64,000 nucleotides of DNA, from assembly GCF_005222805.1 (NCBI RefSeq), contig NZ_STGC01000002.1:819836-883835 (forward strand), in the 5' to 3' direction. A model generated the notes under the pieces. It worked only from the letters and a program-made list of their open reading frames with translations, searched no databases and was not told the DNA's origin. Positions 54,026 to 64,000 of this stretch are shown here, one piece after another. The DNA is from Devosia sp. FKR38. GTDB lineage: Bacteria; Pseudomonadota; Alphaproteobacteria; Rhizobiales; Devosiaceae. Each line of letters starts with the position of its first letter. Position 1 is the first letter of the stretch. The translations under genes and the position numbers were made by a program.

Positions 54026-54835
54026 TCAGGCCTTTGCGCGCTTGGGATGGGCACGCAGCTGCACGATGGTGGCCAGCAGCACGCCCAGGGCGACAAAGCC
54101 GATGATGATGGTGGCCAGGGCATTGACGTCTGGGGAGACGCCCAGCTTGACCTTGGAGAAGATCACCATGGGCAGGGTCGACGAGCCGGGGCCGGAGACG
54201 AAGCTGGCAATGACCAGATCGTCGAGCGAGAGGGTAAAGGCCAGCAGCCACCCCGAGATCAGCGCCGGGGCGATGATGGGCAGGGTGATGTCAAAGAACA
54301 CGCGCACCGGGGTGGCGCCCAGGTCCATGGCGGCTTCTTCCAGGCTCATATCGAGGTCGCGCAGGCGCGACTGCACCACCACCACCACATAGGCCATGCA
54401 GAAGGTGGAATGGGCGATGATGATGGTGAGCAGGCCGCGTCCCGACGGCCAGCCGATGGTGGCCTCCATGGCCACGAACAGCAGCAGCAGCGACAGGCCC
54501 GTGATGACGTCGGGCATGACCAGCGGCGCCGACACCGTGCCGGCCAGCAGGGTGCGGCCGCGGAACTTGCGGAAGCGCACCAGCGCCACGGCGCAGAGCG
54601 TGCCCAGCACCAGGGCAATGCTGGCGGCGCAGAAGGCGATCTGCGCGCTGAGCCAGGCAGCGCCCAGGATCTGCGGGTCGGCCAGTACCTTGCCGTACCA
54701 TTTGGTGGAAAAGCCCGACCAGACCGTCACCAGGTCGCTTTCGTTGAACGAAAACACCACCAGCGAGATGATGGGGGCATACAGGAAGGCAAAGCCCAGG
54801 GTTGCCGTGATGGGCAGGAACCAGCCGCGTCTCAT
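54026..54835 (-). CDS. potI: Putrescine ABC transporter permease PotI
   Basis: A 269-residue permease with six helices, the PotC/PotI opening GFAFLYAPIISLVVFSFNES, and the EAA loop LEEAAMDLGATPVRVFFDITLP. FTLSLDDLVIASFVSGPGSSTLP is the family signature near the last helices. It starts one base after the potH stop and is the last large gene of the pot operon. Inner membrane, partner of PotH. Confidence 0.93.
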   Translation of the reverse strand: MRRGWFLPITATLGFAFLYAPIISLVVFSFNESDLVTVWSGFSTKWYGKVLADPQILGAAWLSAQIAFCAASIALVLGTLCAVALVRFRKFRGRTLLAGTVSAPLVMPDVITGLSLLLLFVAMEATIGWPSGRGLLTIIIAHSTFCMAYVVVVVQSRLRDLDMSLEEAAMDLGATPVRVFFDITLPIIAPALISGWLLAFTLSLDDLVIASFVSGPGSSTLPMVIFSKVKLGVSPDVNALATIIIGFVALGVLLATIVQLRAHPKRAKA

Positions 54836-54836
54836 C

Positions 54837-55799
54837 TCAATTCCCCCGTTCCTTGTCCTGCACGGCGTCCTGCGCCCGCTGCAGCAGCATGATGGGCACC
54901 ACCACCACGATCAGCATGGCAATGGCCACGGCGGCGGCGCGGGGCCAATTGGTGTTGGCAAAGAACTCGTCCCACAGCACACGGCCGATCATCAGCGTCG
55001 AGGGGCCGCCCAGCAGCGAGGGGATGACGAATTCGCCGATCGCCGGGATGAACACCAGCATGCAGCCGGCGATGATGCCGGGACGCGACAGCGGCAGCGT
55101 GATGGAGAGGAAGGTGCGCACCGGCCGGGCGCCCAGGTCGGCCGAGGCCTCCAGCAGGGCGCCGTCGAGTTTGACCAGATTGGTATAGAGCGGCAGGATC
55201 ATGAAGGGCAGATAGGTATAGACGATGCCGACATAGACGGCGAAATCGGTCTGCATCATCACCAGCGGCGGAATGCCGAACAGGCCCAGGAACTGGTTGA
55301 TCACGCCATTGCCGCGCATGAAGCCGCTCAGTGCATAGACGCGCAGCAGGAACGAGGTCCAGAACGGCAGGATGACCAGCATGAGCAGGATATTGCGCCA
55401 GCGGTCGGGCGCGCGGGCGATGGCATAGGCCATCGGATAGCCGATCAGCAGGGTGATGATGGTCGAGATCAGCGCGATCTTGATCGAGCTGAGATAGGCG
55501 GCGACATAGAGGCTGTCGCTGAACAGGCGCAGGTAATTGTTCAGGTGCAGCGTCAGCTGCACCGTGCCGTCCTCATTGGTCAGCAGCGGCGTATAGGGCG
55601 GGCGGCCGAACTGCTTCATGGTCAGCGAAATGCCAAAGACCACGGCCAGCGGCACCAGGAAGAAGATGGCCAGCCAGATGGCGGGCGCCGCGATTACCAG
55701 CGCCTTGCCGGAGAGGCCGACGGCGGCCAGCGCGCGCTCCACGCCCGACCAGGCGCGGGGGCGGGGCGGGGGCGCCGATTGTGCGTCGAAGGTGCTCAT
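54837..55799 (-). CDS. potH: Putrescine ABC transporter permease PotH
   Basis: A 320-residue permease. A proline-rich cytoplasmic N-terminus precedes the first helix (LVIAAPAIWLAIFFLVPLAVVF). ILPFWTSFLLRVYAL and LEASADLGARPVRTFLSITLPLS (EAA loop) are PotB/PotH features, and IPAIGEFVIPSLLGGPSTLMIG is a strong signature. ATG at 55799 overlaps the ATPase stop by 4 bp. Confidence 0.94.
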   Translation of the reverse strand: MSTFDAQSAPPPRPRAWSGVERALAAVGLSGKALVIAAPAIWLAIFFLVPLAVVFGISLTMKQFGRPPYTPLLTNEDGTVQLTLHLNNYLRLFSDSLYVAAYLSSIKIALISTIITLLIGYPMAYAIARAPDRWRNILLMLVILPFWTSFLLRVYALSGFMRGNGVINQFLGLFGIPPLVMMQTDFAVYVGIVYTYLPFMILPLYTNLVKLDGALLEASADLGARPVRTFLSITLPLSRPGIIAGCMLVFIPAIGEFVIPSLLGGPSTLMIGRVLWDEFFANTNWPRAAAVAIAMLIVVVVPIMLLQRAQDAVQDKERGN

Positions 55800-56944
55800 A
55801 CTGTCAGCACCGAGCCGGCGCTGACGCCCCAGGAGAGATAGACCTCCTCGTCCCAGGTGATGGCGTCGGGATTGCCGCGCGTCACATTGGTCTGGGTCAC
55901 GCGCAGGCGTTTGCCGCTGGGCAGCAGCACCTGATAGACGCTCATGTCGCCCAGATAGCCGATGTCTTCGACCATGCCGCGCGTCACATTGGCGTCGTGG
56001 ATGCCCTCGGGCTTTTCGCGGCTCAGCACGATCTTTTCGGGGCGGATGGCCCAGCTCAGATGCTGGTCGGGGGCGCAGTCCACGCCATGGCCGACATAGA
56101 TGTCACAGCCCAGCTCGTCGGAGCGGATGCGCACATGGGCCGGCTCGTCTTCGGTGACCACGCCATCGACCATGTTGACCGAGCCGATGAAGCCGGCGAC
56201 GAATTTGGAATTGGGGAACTCATAGATGTCGGTGGGTTCGCCGATCATGGCGATCTCGCCCTGGTTCATCACCCCGATGCGGGTGGCGAGCGACATCGCC
56301 TCTTCCTGGTCGTGGGTCACCACGATGAAGGTGACGCCCAGGGTTTCCTGGATCTTGACCAGTTCGAACTGGGTTTCCTCGCGCAGCTTCTTGTCGAGCG
56401 CGCCGAGCGGTTCGTCGAGCAGCAGCAGCTTGGGGCGCTTGGCGAGCGCACGGGCCAGGGCCACGCGCTGGCGCTGGCCACCCGAGAGCTGGTGCGGCTT
56501 GCGGCTGCCGTAGTCGCTCAGCTTGACCAGGGCGAGCAGTTCGCGCACGCGCTCGGCGATTTCGGCGCGCGGCAGGCCGTCGCGCTTGAGGCCATAGGCA
56601 ATATTCTGTTCCACATTCATATGCGGGAACAGCGCATAGGACTGGAACATCATGTTCACAGGCCGGTTATAGGGCGCGACATGGGTCATGTCCTGCCCGT
56701 CGATCTCGATGGTGCCGCTGGTGGGCGCCTCGAAGCCGGCCAGCATGCGCAGCAGGGTCGATTTGCCCGAGCCCGAGCCGCCCAACAGGCAGAACAGCTC
56801 GCTCTTGTAGATGTCGAGCGATACATCGGAGACGGCGATGATGTCGCCGAACTTCTTGGTGACGTTCTTGATGCGAACGAAAGGCTTGGCCGCGGGGTCG
56901 CGCCAGGGACGGGTGTCGATTGCGAGTTGCGGCTTTTTGACCAT
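55796..56944 (-). CDS. potG: Putrescine/spermidine ABC transporter ATPase PotG
   Basis: A 382-residue ATPase with Walker A GGSGSGKST, Q-loop MMFQSYALFPH, signature LSGGQRQR, Walker B LLLLDEPLGALDKK and H-loop VTHDQEE. C-terminal TOBE domain (about residues 290-382). The N-terminus KPQLAIDTRPWRDPAAKPFVRIKNVTKKFG is typical of PotG/PotA proteins. Separated from potF by 54 bp containing a GC-rich hairpin (56969-56987), which may protect or partly terminate the potF message. Confidence 0.94.
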   Translation of the reverse strand: MVKKPQLAIDTRPWRDPAAKPFVRIKNVTKKFGDIIAVSDVSLDIYKSELFCLLGGSGSGKSTLLRMLAGFEAPTSGTIEIDGQDMTHVAPYNRPVNMMFQSYALFPHMNVEQNIAYGLKRDGLPRAEIAERVRELLALVKLSDYGSRKPHQLSGGQRQRVALARALAKRPKLLLLDEPLGALDKKLREETQFELVKIQETLGVTFIVVTHDQEEAMSLATRIGVMNQGEIAMIGEPTDIYEFPNSKFVAGFIGSVNMVDGVVTEDEPAHVRIRSDELGCDIYVGHGVDCAPDQHLSWAIRPEKIVLSREKPEGIHDANVTRGMVEDIGYLGDMSVYQVLLPSGKRLRVTQTNVTRGNPDAITWDEEVYLSWGVSAGSVLTV

Positions 56945-56998
56945 GTCGGCCCCTAGAGTAGAATTGGAGGGCGGCCGACGGCCGCCCCCGGATCGAAC

Positions 56999-58090
56999 TT
57001 ACTGACCCGTCTTGATGCGGGTCCAGGTGCGGGTCAAGACCTCTTCGAAGTCAGGGCTATGCGCCTTCATCACGAAGGCCTTGGCGATGGTTTCGGCCGG
57101 CGGATAGATGCCGGGGTTGGTCTTGACCTCATCGGCCACGAACTCGGTCGCAGCCAGATTGGGGTTGGCGTAGAAGACGTAATTGGTGATCGCGGCGACA
57201 ACCTGGGGTTCCAGGATGTAGTTGATGAACTTGTGGGCATTGTCCGGGTGCGGTGCATCCACGGGAATGGCCAGGAAGTCGAACAGAGTGGCGGCGCCTT
57301 CCTTGGGGATGACGTATTGGACTTCCACGCCGCGGTTGGCGGCGGCAGCGGCGTCGGCGGCGATGAAGATATCGCCCGAATAGCCCAGGGCCACGCAGGT
57401 TTCGCCATTGCCCAGGTCATCGATGTACTGGCTGGAGTGGAAGTAGCGGATATAGGGCTTGATGGAGGTCAGCAGTTCCTCAGCCTTGGCCAGGTCCTCT
57501 TCCTTCTCCGAATTGGCATCGAGGCCCAGGTAGTTCAGCGCAATGCCGACCACTTCGGACGGGCTGTCGAGCAGGCTGATGCCGCAGCTGGCGAGCTTTT
57601 CGGCAAATTCGGGCTTGAAGATCAGGTCCCAGCTGTCGGTGGGCGCGGCATCGCCGAGGATCTCCTTGACCTTGGCGACATTGTAGCCATAGCCGATGGT
57701 GTTGATCATATAGGGCACGCCATGGGCGTTGCCCGGATCCTGGGCTGCGGCGGTGGCCATCACGGCGGGGTCGAGATTGCCCAGATTGGTCAGCTTGGCC
57801 TTGTCGAGCGGCAGGATCAGGCCGGCCTGGATCTGGCGCTCGAGGAAATTGCCCGAGGGCACCACGATGTCATAGCCGGAATTGCCGGCCAGCAGCTTGG
57901 CGTCGACGATCTCGTTGTTGTCATAGACGTCGTAGTTGACCTTGATGCCGGTGGCGGCCTCAAAATTGGCGATGGTGTCTTCGGCGATATAGTCGGACCA
58001 GTTGTAGACATTCAGGACCGGCTCTTCCTGGGCCAGCACCGGGCTGGCGATCATGATGGTGCCAAGGGCAAGGGCGAGCGACTTGTTCAT
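56999..58090 (-). CDS. potF: Periplasmic putrescine-binding protein PotF
   Basis: A 363-residue binding protein with a signal peptide (MNKSLALALGTIMIASPVLA). The mature chain closely follows E. coli PotF in segments such as LNVYNWSDYIAEDTIANFE, DIVVPSGNFLERQ, SWDLIFKPEF, IRYFHSSQYIDDL, YVFYANPNLAATE and NPGIYPPAE. These resemble PotF more than PotD, so putrescine is the best ligand guess. First gene of potFGHI; the promoter lies in the long gap to its right. Confidence 0.94.
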   Translation of the reverse strand: MNKSLALALGTIMIASPVLAQEEPVLNVYNWSDYIAEDTIANFEAATGIKVNYDVYDNNEIVDAKLLAGNSGYDIVVPSGNFLERQIQAGLILPLDKAKLTNLGNLDPAVMATAAAQDPGNAHGVPYMINTIGYGYNVAKVKEILGDAAPTDSWDLIFKPEFAEKLASCGISLLDSPSEVVGIALNYLGLDANSEKEEDLAKAEELLTSIKPYIRYFHSSQYIDDLGNGETCVALGYSGDIFIAADAAAAANRGVEVQYVIPKEGAATLFDFLAIPVDAPHPDNAHKFINYILEPQVVAAITNYVFYANPNLAATEFVADEVKTNPGIYPPAETIAKAFVMKAHSPDFEEVLTRTWTRIKTGQ

Positions 58091-58516
58091 CGGGGGCGGG
58101 TCTCCAGTTTAATATTGTCTCGGTCGGTCAATGCACGGCGCCTGTCGGCGACACTATGGGGTCCCGTGCCCAAACGGGCACAGGGCAAGGCTCATGTTTG
58201 TGGGCTCGGCATCCGCCGGTCCGTGGTGCGGGGTACAGGAAAGGGGCGCCCGGGGGCGCTTGTGGTCTTGGCTGGCCTGAGCCCCATTCGGGGCGCGTAT
58301 CGATCGGCCGCAACGGCGCGATCAACCTTGTGTGCGGTCAGCGAAGTGCCCTTTCTCCGTTGGATGCTGGGCAAACCCTAGAGCGAAATCCCCCCATGGA
58401 CAAGGGATGGCAGGCCAGGAATTTGCGGGGCTTGACGCCCTGCGGCAACAAGGCGCAAAACCCGCGCAAACGGCGCCCCGGCGGCGCCTGATCCCTGTGA
58501 TGGAAAGCGCAATATC
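58091..58516. other. Divergent intergenic region between potF and psuG
   Basis: 426 bases upstream of both potF (minus) and psuG (plus). It holds a hairpin GTGCCC-AAAC-GGGCAC (58166-58181), a GC-rich hairpin GGCGCC-N5-GGCGCC near 58472-58488 just before psuG, and an AT-rich patch (TTTAATATTG, around 58108-58118) close to potF. No convincing promoter pair could be fixed and no coding gene is supported, although several short open frames cross it. Confidence 0.4.
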
Positions 58517-59460
<944 letters not shown>

Positions 59461-59464
<4 letters not shown>

Positions 59465-60345
59465 CCGCCCGGGTGCTGGTGGTCGGGGATGTGATGACCG
59501 ATGTCATCGTCGTCCCCGAGGGACCGATCATCAAAGGCAGTGACCGGCGCGCCACCGTGCGCAGCCGCCCCGGTGGTTCGGGCGCCAACCAGGCCGTCTG
59601 GCTGGGCGCCATGGGCGCCAATGTGCTGTTCGCCGCCCGGGTGGGCGCGGCCGACCGCAGCACCTATGAGAACTATTTTCGCGGCCGCGATGTGGTGCCG
59701 GTGCTGGCGGGTGACCCGGACCTGCCCTCGGGCGTGCTGGTGACCATTGTCGATCCCGATGGCGAGCGCAGCTTCCTCACCGATCGCGGTGCCAATCTGA
59801 ACCTGTGTGCTGCCGACCTGCCGCCCGACCTGCTCGATGGCGTCAGGCTGGTGCTGGTCTCGGGCTATAGCCTGTTTGCCCCCGGGCCGCGTGCGGCTGT
59901 GCAGGGCCTGTTTGCCGAGGCCCAGTCGCGCAGCATCGCCATCGCCATTGATCCGGCCTCGGTGGGTTTCCTGCGCGACGTGGGCACCGAGACTTTCCTG
60001 AGCTGGGTCACCGGCGCCGACTGGATCTTTGCCAATGCCGAAGAGGCCGAGGCCCTGACCGGGCTGGCTGACGTCGCTGCGCAGGTGGTTGCCCTGGGGA
60101 CGCGGTTCGGCCGTGTCGTGATCAAGCGCGGCGCGGCCGGTGCGGTGCTGGGCGACCGGCATGGCATCAGCCTCAGCCTGCCGGCGCCGGTGGTGCCGGT
60201 GCGCGATACCACGGGCGCGGGCGATGCCTTTGCCGCCGGCTTTGTCGCGGCCTGGCTCAAGGACGCCGACGAGGCGACGGCCCTGACGCAGGGCATTGCC
60301 GCCGGGGCGCGCGCCGTGCAGGCGATCGGCGGCCAGCCCGACTAG
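59461..60345 (+). CDS. psuK: PfkB-family kinase, probable pseudouridine kinase
   Basis: A 294-residue ribokinase-like protein. It has the PfkB signature 1-type region RPGGSGANQAVWLGAMGANV and signature 2 DTTGAGDAFAAGFVAAWL with the catalytic Asp. ATG at 59461 overlaps the psuG stop. Probably phosphorylates pseudouridine to pseudouridine 5'-phosphate, the PsuG substrate; assignment to this nucleoside rests on the operon. Its stop overlaps the convergent TetR gene by 4 bp. Confidence 0.9.
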
Positions 60346-60914
60346 GGCTTTGCCATCAGTTCCGGAGCAATCAGCCGCTGGGCTAGAAGGCGGATGTCCT
60401 CGCCCAGCGTGTCGCGGCTGCTGTTCTTCTGCGCCAGGCCAAAGCAGGCATCGAGCAGCAGGTGCGCCAGCCGTTCCGCAGAGGTCACCCCCGCCGCGGT
60501 GAGGGCCGCCACCAGTTGCGCGGTTGCCTTGGCCTCAGCCTCAGCCACCAGGGCCGCGCTGGCGCGATGGGCGGCGAAGAATTCATCGGCATGGGGCGAG
60601 GTGCCGATGGCCTTGCTGACCACGGCAAATTCGGCGGCCAGCGCCGCGCCGATGCGCACATCCACCGCTCCGGGACCGGCCAGGCCTGCGGCAAAGGCCC
60701 TCGCCTTGTCATCGAGCACCTGGGCAACAATGGCCAGGAACAGCGCATCCTTGTCCGGAAAATAGGCATAGAGTGTGGGCTTGGCCACGCCGGCGGCGCG
60801 GGCGATGGCCTCCATGCTGGTGGCGCGCAGGCCCTGGCGCAGGAACAGCTCCCGCGCCGCATCGAGCAGCTTGTCGCGCTTGTCTGAGGTGCGCGTCTGC
60901 GCCGGAGTGACCAT
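60342..60914 (-). CDS. TetR-family transcriptional regulator
   Basis: A 190-residue repressor with the N-terminal TetR helix-turn-helix (KLLDAARELFLRQGLRATSMEAIARAAGVAKPTLYAYFPDKDAL) and a C-terminal TetR_C-type ligand/dimer domain. It diverges from the reductase gene at 60986, with a clear palindrome in the 71-bp gap, so it most likely represses that gene and itself. Effector unknown. Confidence 0.92.
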   Translation of the reverse strand: MVTPAQTRTSDKRDKLLDAARELFLRQGLRATSMEAIARAAGVAKPTLYAYFPDKDALFLAIVAQVLDDKARAFAAGLAGPGAVDVRIGAALAAEFAVVSKAIGTSPHADEFFAAHRASAALVAEAEAKATAQLVAALTAAGVTSAERLAHLLLDACFGLAQKNSSRDTLGEDIRLLAQRLIAPELMAKP

Positions 60915-60931
60915 CAGTGCTCTCCGCCTAT

Positions 60932-60966
60932 TGAACGAATTGAACGAATATCATACATATCGTTCA
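60932..60966. promoter_or_regulatory. Candidate TetR operator
   Basis: TGAACGA (60941-60947) and TCGTTCA (60960-60966) are inverted 7-bp arms separated by 12 bp of AT-rich sequence (ATATCATACATA), and another TGAACGA half-site lies at 60932-60938. Position between the TetR gene and its divergent neighbour fits autoregulation plus repression of the reductase gene. Confidence 0.65.
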
Positions 60967-60985
60967 GTTTCATCGGGAGAGACCC

Positions 60986-61999
60986 ATGTCCGATCGTGTT
61001 CTTGTTACCGGGATATCCGGCTTCCTGGGCGGCCATGTCGCCCTGCAGTTGCTCAATTCAGGCTATAGCGTGCGGGGGAGCCTGCGCCAACTGGCAAAGG
61101 CCGATGCGGTGCGTCAGACCCTGACCCGCGCCGGCGCCGACACCAGCCGGCTCGAGTTCGTGGCGCTGGACCTGACACGCGACACCGGCTGGGCCGAGGC
61201 CATGGCTGGCGTGCGCTATCTACAGCATACCGCCTCGCCCTTTGTGCTGGAGACGCCTAAGGACCCGCAGGAGCTGATCGGCCCGGCTGTCGAGGGCACG
61301 CGCCGCGCCGTCACGGCGGCCCTGGCCAGTGGCGTGGAGCGCATTGTGCTCACCTCCTCGATTGCCGCCATCCAATATGGCCATGCCGACTATGGGCGGG
61401 TGATGACCGAGGCCGATTGGAGCAATCTGCAATCGCCGGCCACCGGGGCCTATCCGGCCTCCAAGGCCCTGGCCGAACAGGCCGCCTGGGCGCTGGTGGA
61501 TGCGGCCGGGCGTCACAATGATCTGGCGGTGATCAATCCGGCGGTGATCCTGGGGCCCTTGCTCGATCAAGACCCTGGTACGTCATCGATGATGGTCCGG
61601 CGCCTGATCGACGGGCGCCTCCCCGCCGTGCCGCGCCTCAGCTTCTCGCTGATCGATGTGCGCGATGTGGCGGCCTTGCAGATTGATGCCATGACCAATC
61701 CGGCGGCTGGCGGCCAGCGCTGCATCGCCTCGCAGGGCAGCTATTCCATGGCGCAGCTGGGCGCGCTGCTGCGCCCGGCCTTTCCGGATCGCCGCATTCC
61801 CACGCGCGAACTGCCCGATTGGGTGCTGCGCCTTGTGGCACTGTTCGACCGTGACGTGCGCGACAATCTGGGCGAGTTGGGCGTGGTCAAGCGCGTCGAC
61901 GGTCGTCGCGGCCCGCAGCGGCTGGGCCGGACGCTGATCCCGGCCGACGAGGCCGTCATCGCCACCGCCAGGAGCCTGATCGCCTTCGGTCATGTCTGA
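60986..61999 (+). CDS. NAD(P)-dependent epimerase/reductase (dihydroflavonol-4-reductase-like extended SDR)
   Basis: A 337-residue extended short-chain dehydrogenase. Rossmann motif [27 protein letters not shown], and the catalytic YPASKALAE (YxxxK). [15 protein letters not shown] is typical of the aldehyde/flavonol reductase branch. Under control of the adjacent TetR gene by position. Physiological substrate unknown; members reduce carbonyls in aldehydes or ketones. Confidence 0.9.
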   Translation: MSDRVLVTGISGFLGGHVALQLLNSGYSVRGSLRQLAKADAVRQTLTRAGADTSRLEFVALDLTRDTGWAEAMAGVRYLQHTASPFVLETPKDPQELIGPAVEGTRRAVTAALASGVERIVLTSSIAAIQYGHADYGRVMTEADWSNLQSPATGAYPASKALAEQAAWALVDAAGRHNDLAVINPAVILGPLLDQDPGTSSMMVRRLIDGRLPAVPRLSFSLIDVRDVAALQIDAMTNPAAGGQRCIASQGSYSMAQLGALLRPAFPDRRIPTRELPDWVLRLVALFDRDVRDNLGELGVVKRVDGRRGPQRLGRTLIPADEAVIATARSLIAFGHV

Positions 62000-62076
62000 G
62001 CTGCGCAGGGGGGCGCAGAGCCAAAGCACCCCCTTGCCCTCGCCTCCGATTTTGTCCATATCAGTGCCGTCGGAAC

Positions 62077-62152
<76 letters not shown>

Positions 62153-62368
62153 TTCCGATAAAGGCCAAAGACTTTGCTGCGGGTTTTGCTTGGTGGGACA
62201 TCCAAGTGGGACATTGGCGTGTTCGACCCGACCTATCTGCAAAGCTCTCGGCACGGCATATTCCCGTTTGCCCTTGCCCCGCGCCGCAAGCTCGACCCGA
62301 CAGACATCCCCACGGACGGACGAATGCAGCTGTTGGCTCCTCGAGGTGCGTCAGGGCGTCTGTCTTGG
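62153..62368. other. Gap after tRNA-Ala, no supported gene
   Basis: 216 bp between the tRNA and the MFS gene end. GTGGGACAT is repeated at 62193-62201 and 62206-62214. Short open frames cross it, including one on the minus strand reading through the tRNA, but none has a ribosome binding site or recognised family. No integrase remnant was identified. Confidence 0.4.
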
Positions 62369-63631
62369 CTATGCGGCGAGATCCGCGGTCGCTGACCTTG
62401 TCCGAAAGGCTGTTAGGCTTGGCAGCAGGGTCGGCAGCGTGATGATGGCGACGCAGGCGCTCATCACGCCGATGCTGCCAATTGCGCTGTCCGGGCGCAT
62501 TGACAGCACACCAAGTCCTGCGACGCATGCGCCAGCCAAGAGCATGGCGAGGCCGTTGAACACGTGGTTGATCCCGATGTATCGCCCGCGGTCGGCCGCC
62601 GGCGGCAGGACCTGCATGGCCAGGCCAACCGGAACGATGTAGAGCCCGGACGCAGTGGACATCAGCGCAATATCAATCAGGAGCCGGGAATAGGAATGGG
62701 CTGCCGACAAAAAGCCGATGTCGGTCGCGGGCAGCACCGTCATCAGGGCGACGGCAGCCGGGACGGCAGGGTGGCTGAGCTTGCCCTGAACAAGGCGCGC
62801 CACCATGGCGCCGGCTGCCACGCAGATGCTTGAAACCAGGAAGACGATGGACACAGCGACCTCCCCCTCGCCCATCGCGGCAATGAGCAGGGGAATGGCG
62901 GTCGTGTTGAAGGCACCCTGGAACCAGAACCAGCTGCAGCCCAGGATGGCCAGGAGAACTGGGGGCTGTCGAGCGACCTCAGTCAGAATACGGGCGGCGT
63001 CGCTCCAGGCGGACGATGCCAAACCAGCCTGGGGGGCCTCGGCATCCGGGATGGCGCGGGACAGACCAACGCCAGCCAAAGCCAGCGTAACGCCCAATAT
63101 GGACAATAGCCCGGGACCCGAGGATATCGCTGCCAGAACATTGCCGAGCACCAGCCCAAGCAGAATGGCGATGGTGCTGGTTGCCGTGACCCAGGAATTG
63201 GCAGCGACAAGACGCTTGGCTGCAACGAGCTCTGGCAGGATGGCGAATTTAGCCGGGCCCAGCACCGCCGCCTCGACGCCGCAAACCAGCACGGCCGCCA
63301 GCAGCATGGCCAGATTTCCGCTCAGCAGGCCGACAGCAGCGATACCGGCGATGGCCACCTCGGCTAGCTTGCACAGGCGGATGACGCCGGCGCGCGACCA
63401 GCGGTCAGTCCAGCGTCCGGCGGACAGCGACAGTACAACATACGGCACAACTGCCAGAATCGTGGTGGCCCCAACGACAGATTCGACTGGCCAGGCGCCC
63501 GTGTCGATGGCGCCGAAAGCAATCATGGTCAACACGGCCGAGCGGAGCAGATTGTGATGCAGCGCGGTCAGGGCCTGGGTACAGAGTAGAGGAGCAAAGC
63601 CGGGGTCCGCCGTGATCCGCTCAGCGCGCAT
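62369..63631 (-). CDS. MFS transporter, lysophospholipid transporter LplT/Aas type
   Basis: About 420 residues with some 12 hydrophobic helices. The N-terminal pattern LLCTQALTALHHNLLRSAVLTMI, LSAGRWTDRWSRAGVIRLCKLAEVAI and VLGPAKFAILPELV follows the LplT / Aas MFS family, which flips lysophospholipids. The first of these differs from the usual GAFNDNxxK motif, so activity may differ. The ATG at 63631 is the best methionine; no strong ribosome binding site is seen. Its promoter faces the AraC-type gene. Slightly less GC-rich codon use than the neighbours was not measured. Confidence 0.78.
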   Translation of the reverse strand: MRAERITADPGFAPLLCTQALTALHHNLLRSAVLTMIAFGAIDTGAWPVESVVGATTILAVVPYVVLSLSAGRWTDRWSRAGVIRLCKLAEVAIAGIAAVGLLSGNLAMLLAAVLVCGVEAAVLGPAKFAILPELVAAKRLVAANSWVTATSTIAILLGLVLGNVLAAISSGPGLLSILGVTLALAGVGLSRAIPDAEAPQAGLASSAWSDAARILTEVARQPPVLLAILGCSWFWFQGAFNTTAIPLLIAAMGEGEVAVSIVFLVSSICVAAGAMVARLVQGKLSHPAVPAAVALMTVLPATDIGFLSAAHSYSRLLIDIALMSTASGLYIVPVGLAMQVLPPAADRGRYIGINHVFNGLAMLLAGACVAGLGVLSMRPDSAIGSIGVMSACVAIITLPTLLPSLTAFRTRSATADLAA

Positions 63632-63690
63632 GAAGTGCCACACAACAGGATTGCCAAAATCGACCTGCACAATAAGCTGTCGCCGGGAGA

Positions 63691-64000
63691 ATGGAAGAGG
63701 GCAGCATGGGTGAGGCATGGACGTGGAAGCCGGAGCTGGGCCCATGGCGCATGGACCGCTATGGCTATTCCGAGACCCCCAGCCTTGTCCGTGTATCGAC
63801 CGATGGCGTGCCCGACCGCTCACGCTATGACTATTGGTGTGACCTGGCCTTCTCCGACTTTGCACCAGACCGGGCACGCGAGGCCGCTGGCACCTTTCAG
63901 GCGCGGGCGACGGGGCTCAGCTACCACCGCGCCGATTTCTTCGAGACTCGATCCTCGGCCATCAGCGGCCACCGCACACGCCAGCAGTTCGAGCGGGACG
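63691..64000 (+). CDS. AraC-type regulator, N-terminal part (cut by window end)
   Basis: 103 codons visible. The segment YDYWCDLAFSDFAPDRAREAAGTFQARATGLSYHRADFFETRSSA resembles the N-terminal AraC-binding-like domain (pattern F..W...F) of AraC regulators; it is quoted here by its key parts YDYWCDLAFSDF and FQARATGLSYHRADFFE. The helix-turn-helix would lie beyond the window. ATG at 63691 has GGGAGA directly before it, so ATG at 63706 (GAGGGCAGC before it) is an alternative start. Divergent from the MFS gene, a likely target. Confidence 0.6.
   Translation, partial: MEEGSMGEAWTWKPELGPWRMDRYGYSETPSLVRVSTDGVPDRSRYDYWCDLAFSDFAPDRAREAAGTFQARATGLSYHRADFFETRSSAISGHRTRQQFERD

Overview
High-GC (about 65%) chromosomal DNA from an alphaproteobacterium, probably of the order Hyphomicrobiales and perhaps Devosia-like. 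That placement is an inference from gene content (GntR/FCD-controlled sugar-acid and amino-acid loci, PotFGHI, a PbpC/alpha-2-macroglobulin pair, dense 4-bp ATGA overlaps) and was not tested by any search. Almost all of the window is coding. No CRISPR array, insertion sequence, phage module or rRNA operon was seen.

Layout. 1-4135: signalling genes on the minus strand (STAS protein, CheY, partial CheA, and an HD-GYP response regulator). 4255-15843: a sugar-acid locus. A minus-strand run (GntR regulator, three enolase-superfamily enzymes, a NIPSNAP protein) diverges from a plus-strand operon (sugar ABC importer, a fourth enolase-superfamily enzyme, an RraA-like protein). 15932-20835: a periplasmic tryptophan-tryptophylquinone amine dehydrogenase cluster (large subunit, MauE, MauD, small subunit, two c-type cytochromes) with a divergent AraC regulator; it looks like the aromatic amine dehydrogenase (aau) type more than the methylamine (mau) type. 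20836-21804: NudC. 21936-36140: a peptide and imino-acid locus. It holds a proline-iminopeptidase-like hydrolase, a Dpp-type peptide ABC importer, a D-amino-acid dehydrogenase and a GntR regulator on the minus strand, and a divergent aminopeptidase P, a GH127 beta-L-arabinofuranosidase and a proline racemase/hydroxyproline epimerase-family protein.

36285-49538: MetY, then PbpC with a giant alpha-2-macroglobulin, a YCII protein, an aldo/keto reductase-FAH hydrolase-helicase operon, and a transglutaminase-like protein. 49807-53701: a Kef-type antiporter with a repetitive C-terminal tail, an Rrf2 regulator and PurU. 53782-58090: putrescine importer genes potFGHI, followed by a 23-codon ORF with an exceptionally strong ribosome binding site and a terminator. 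58517-61999: pseudouridine catabolism (psuG, psuK), a TetR regulator and its probable divergent target reductase. 62077-64000: tRNA-Ala(CGC), an LplT/Aas-type MFS protein, and the start of an AraC-type regulator cut by the window end.

The most interesting reading is the 21.9-36.1 kb locus. Its set of functions matches what would be needed to import and dismantle arabinosylated hydroxyproline-rich peptides (plant extensin fragments): peptide import, removal of L-arabinofuranose from hydroxyproline, cleavage next to proline or hydroxyproline, epimerisation to the D form, and oxidation. The palindrome TTGTCGACAA occurs before the binding-protein gene and in the GntR/aminopeptidase divergent region, and a 9/10 match lies just before the racemase gene, suggesting a single GntR regulon.
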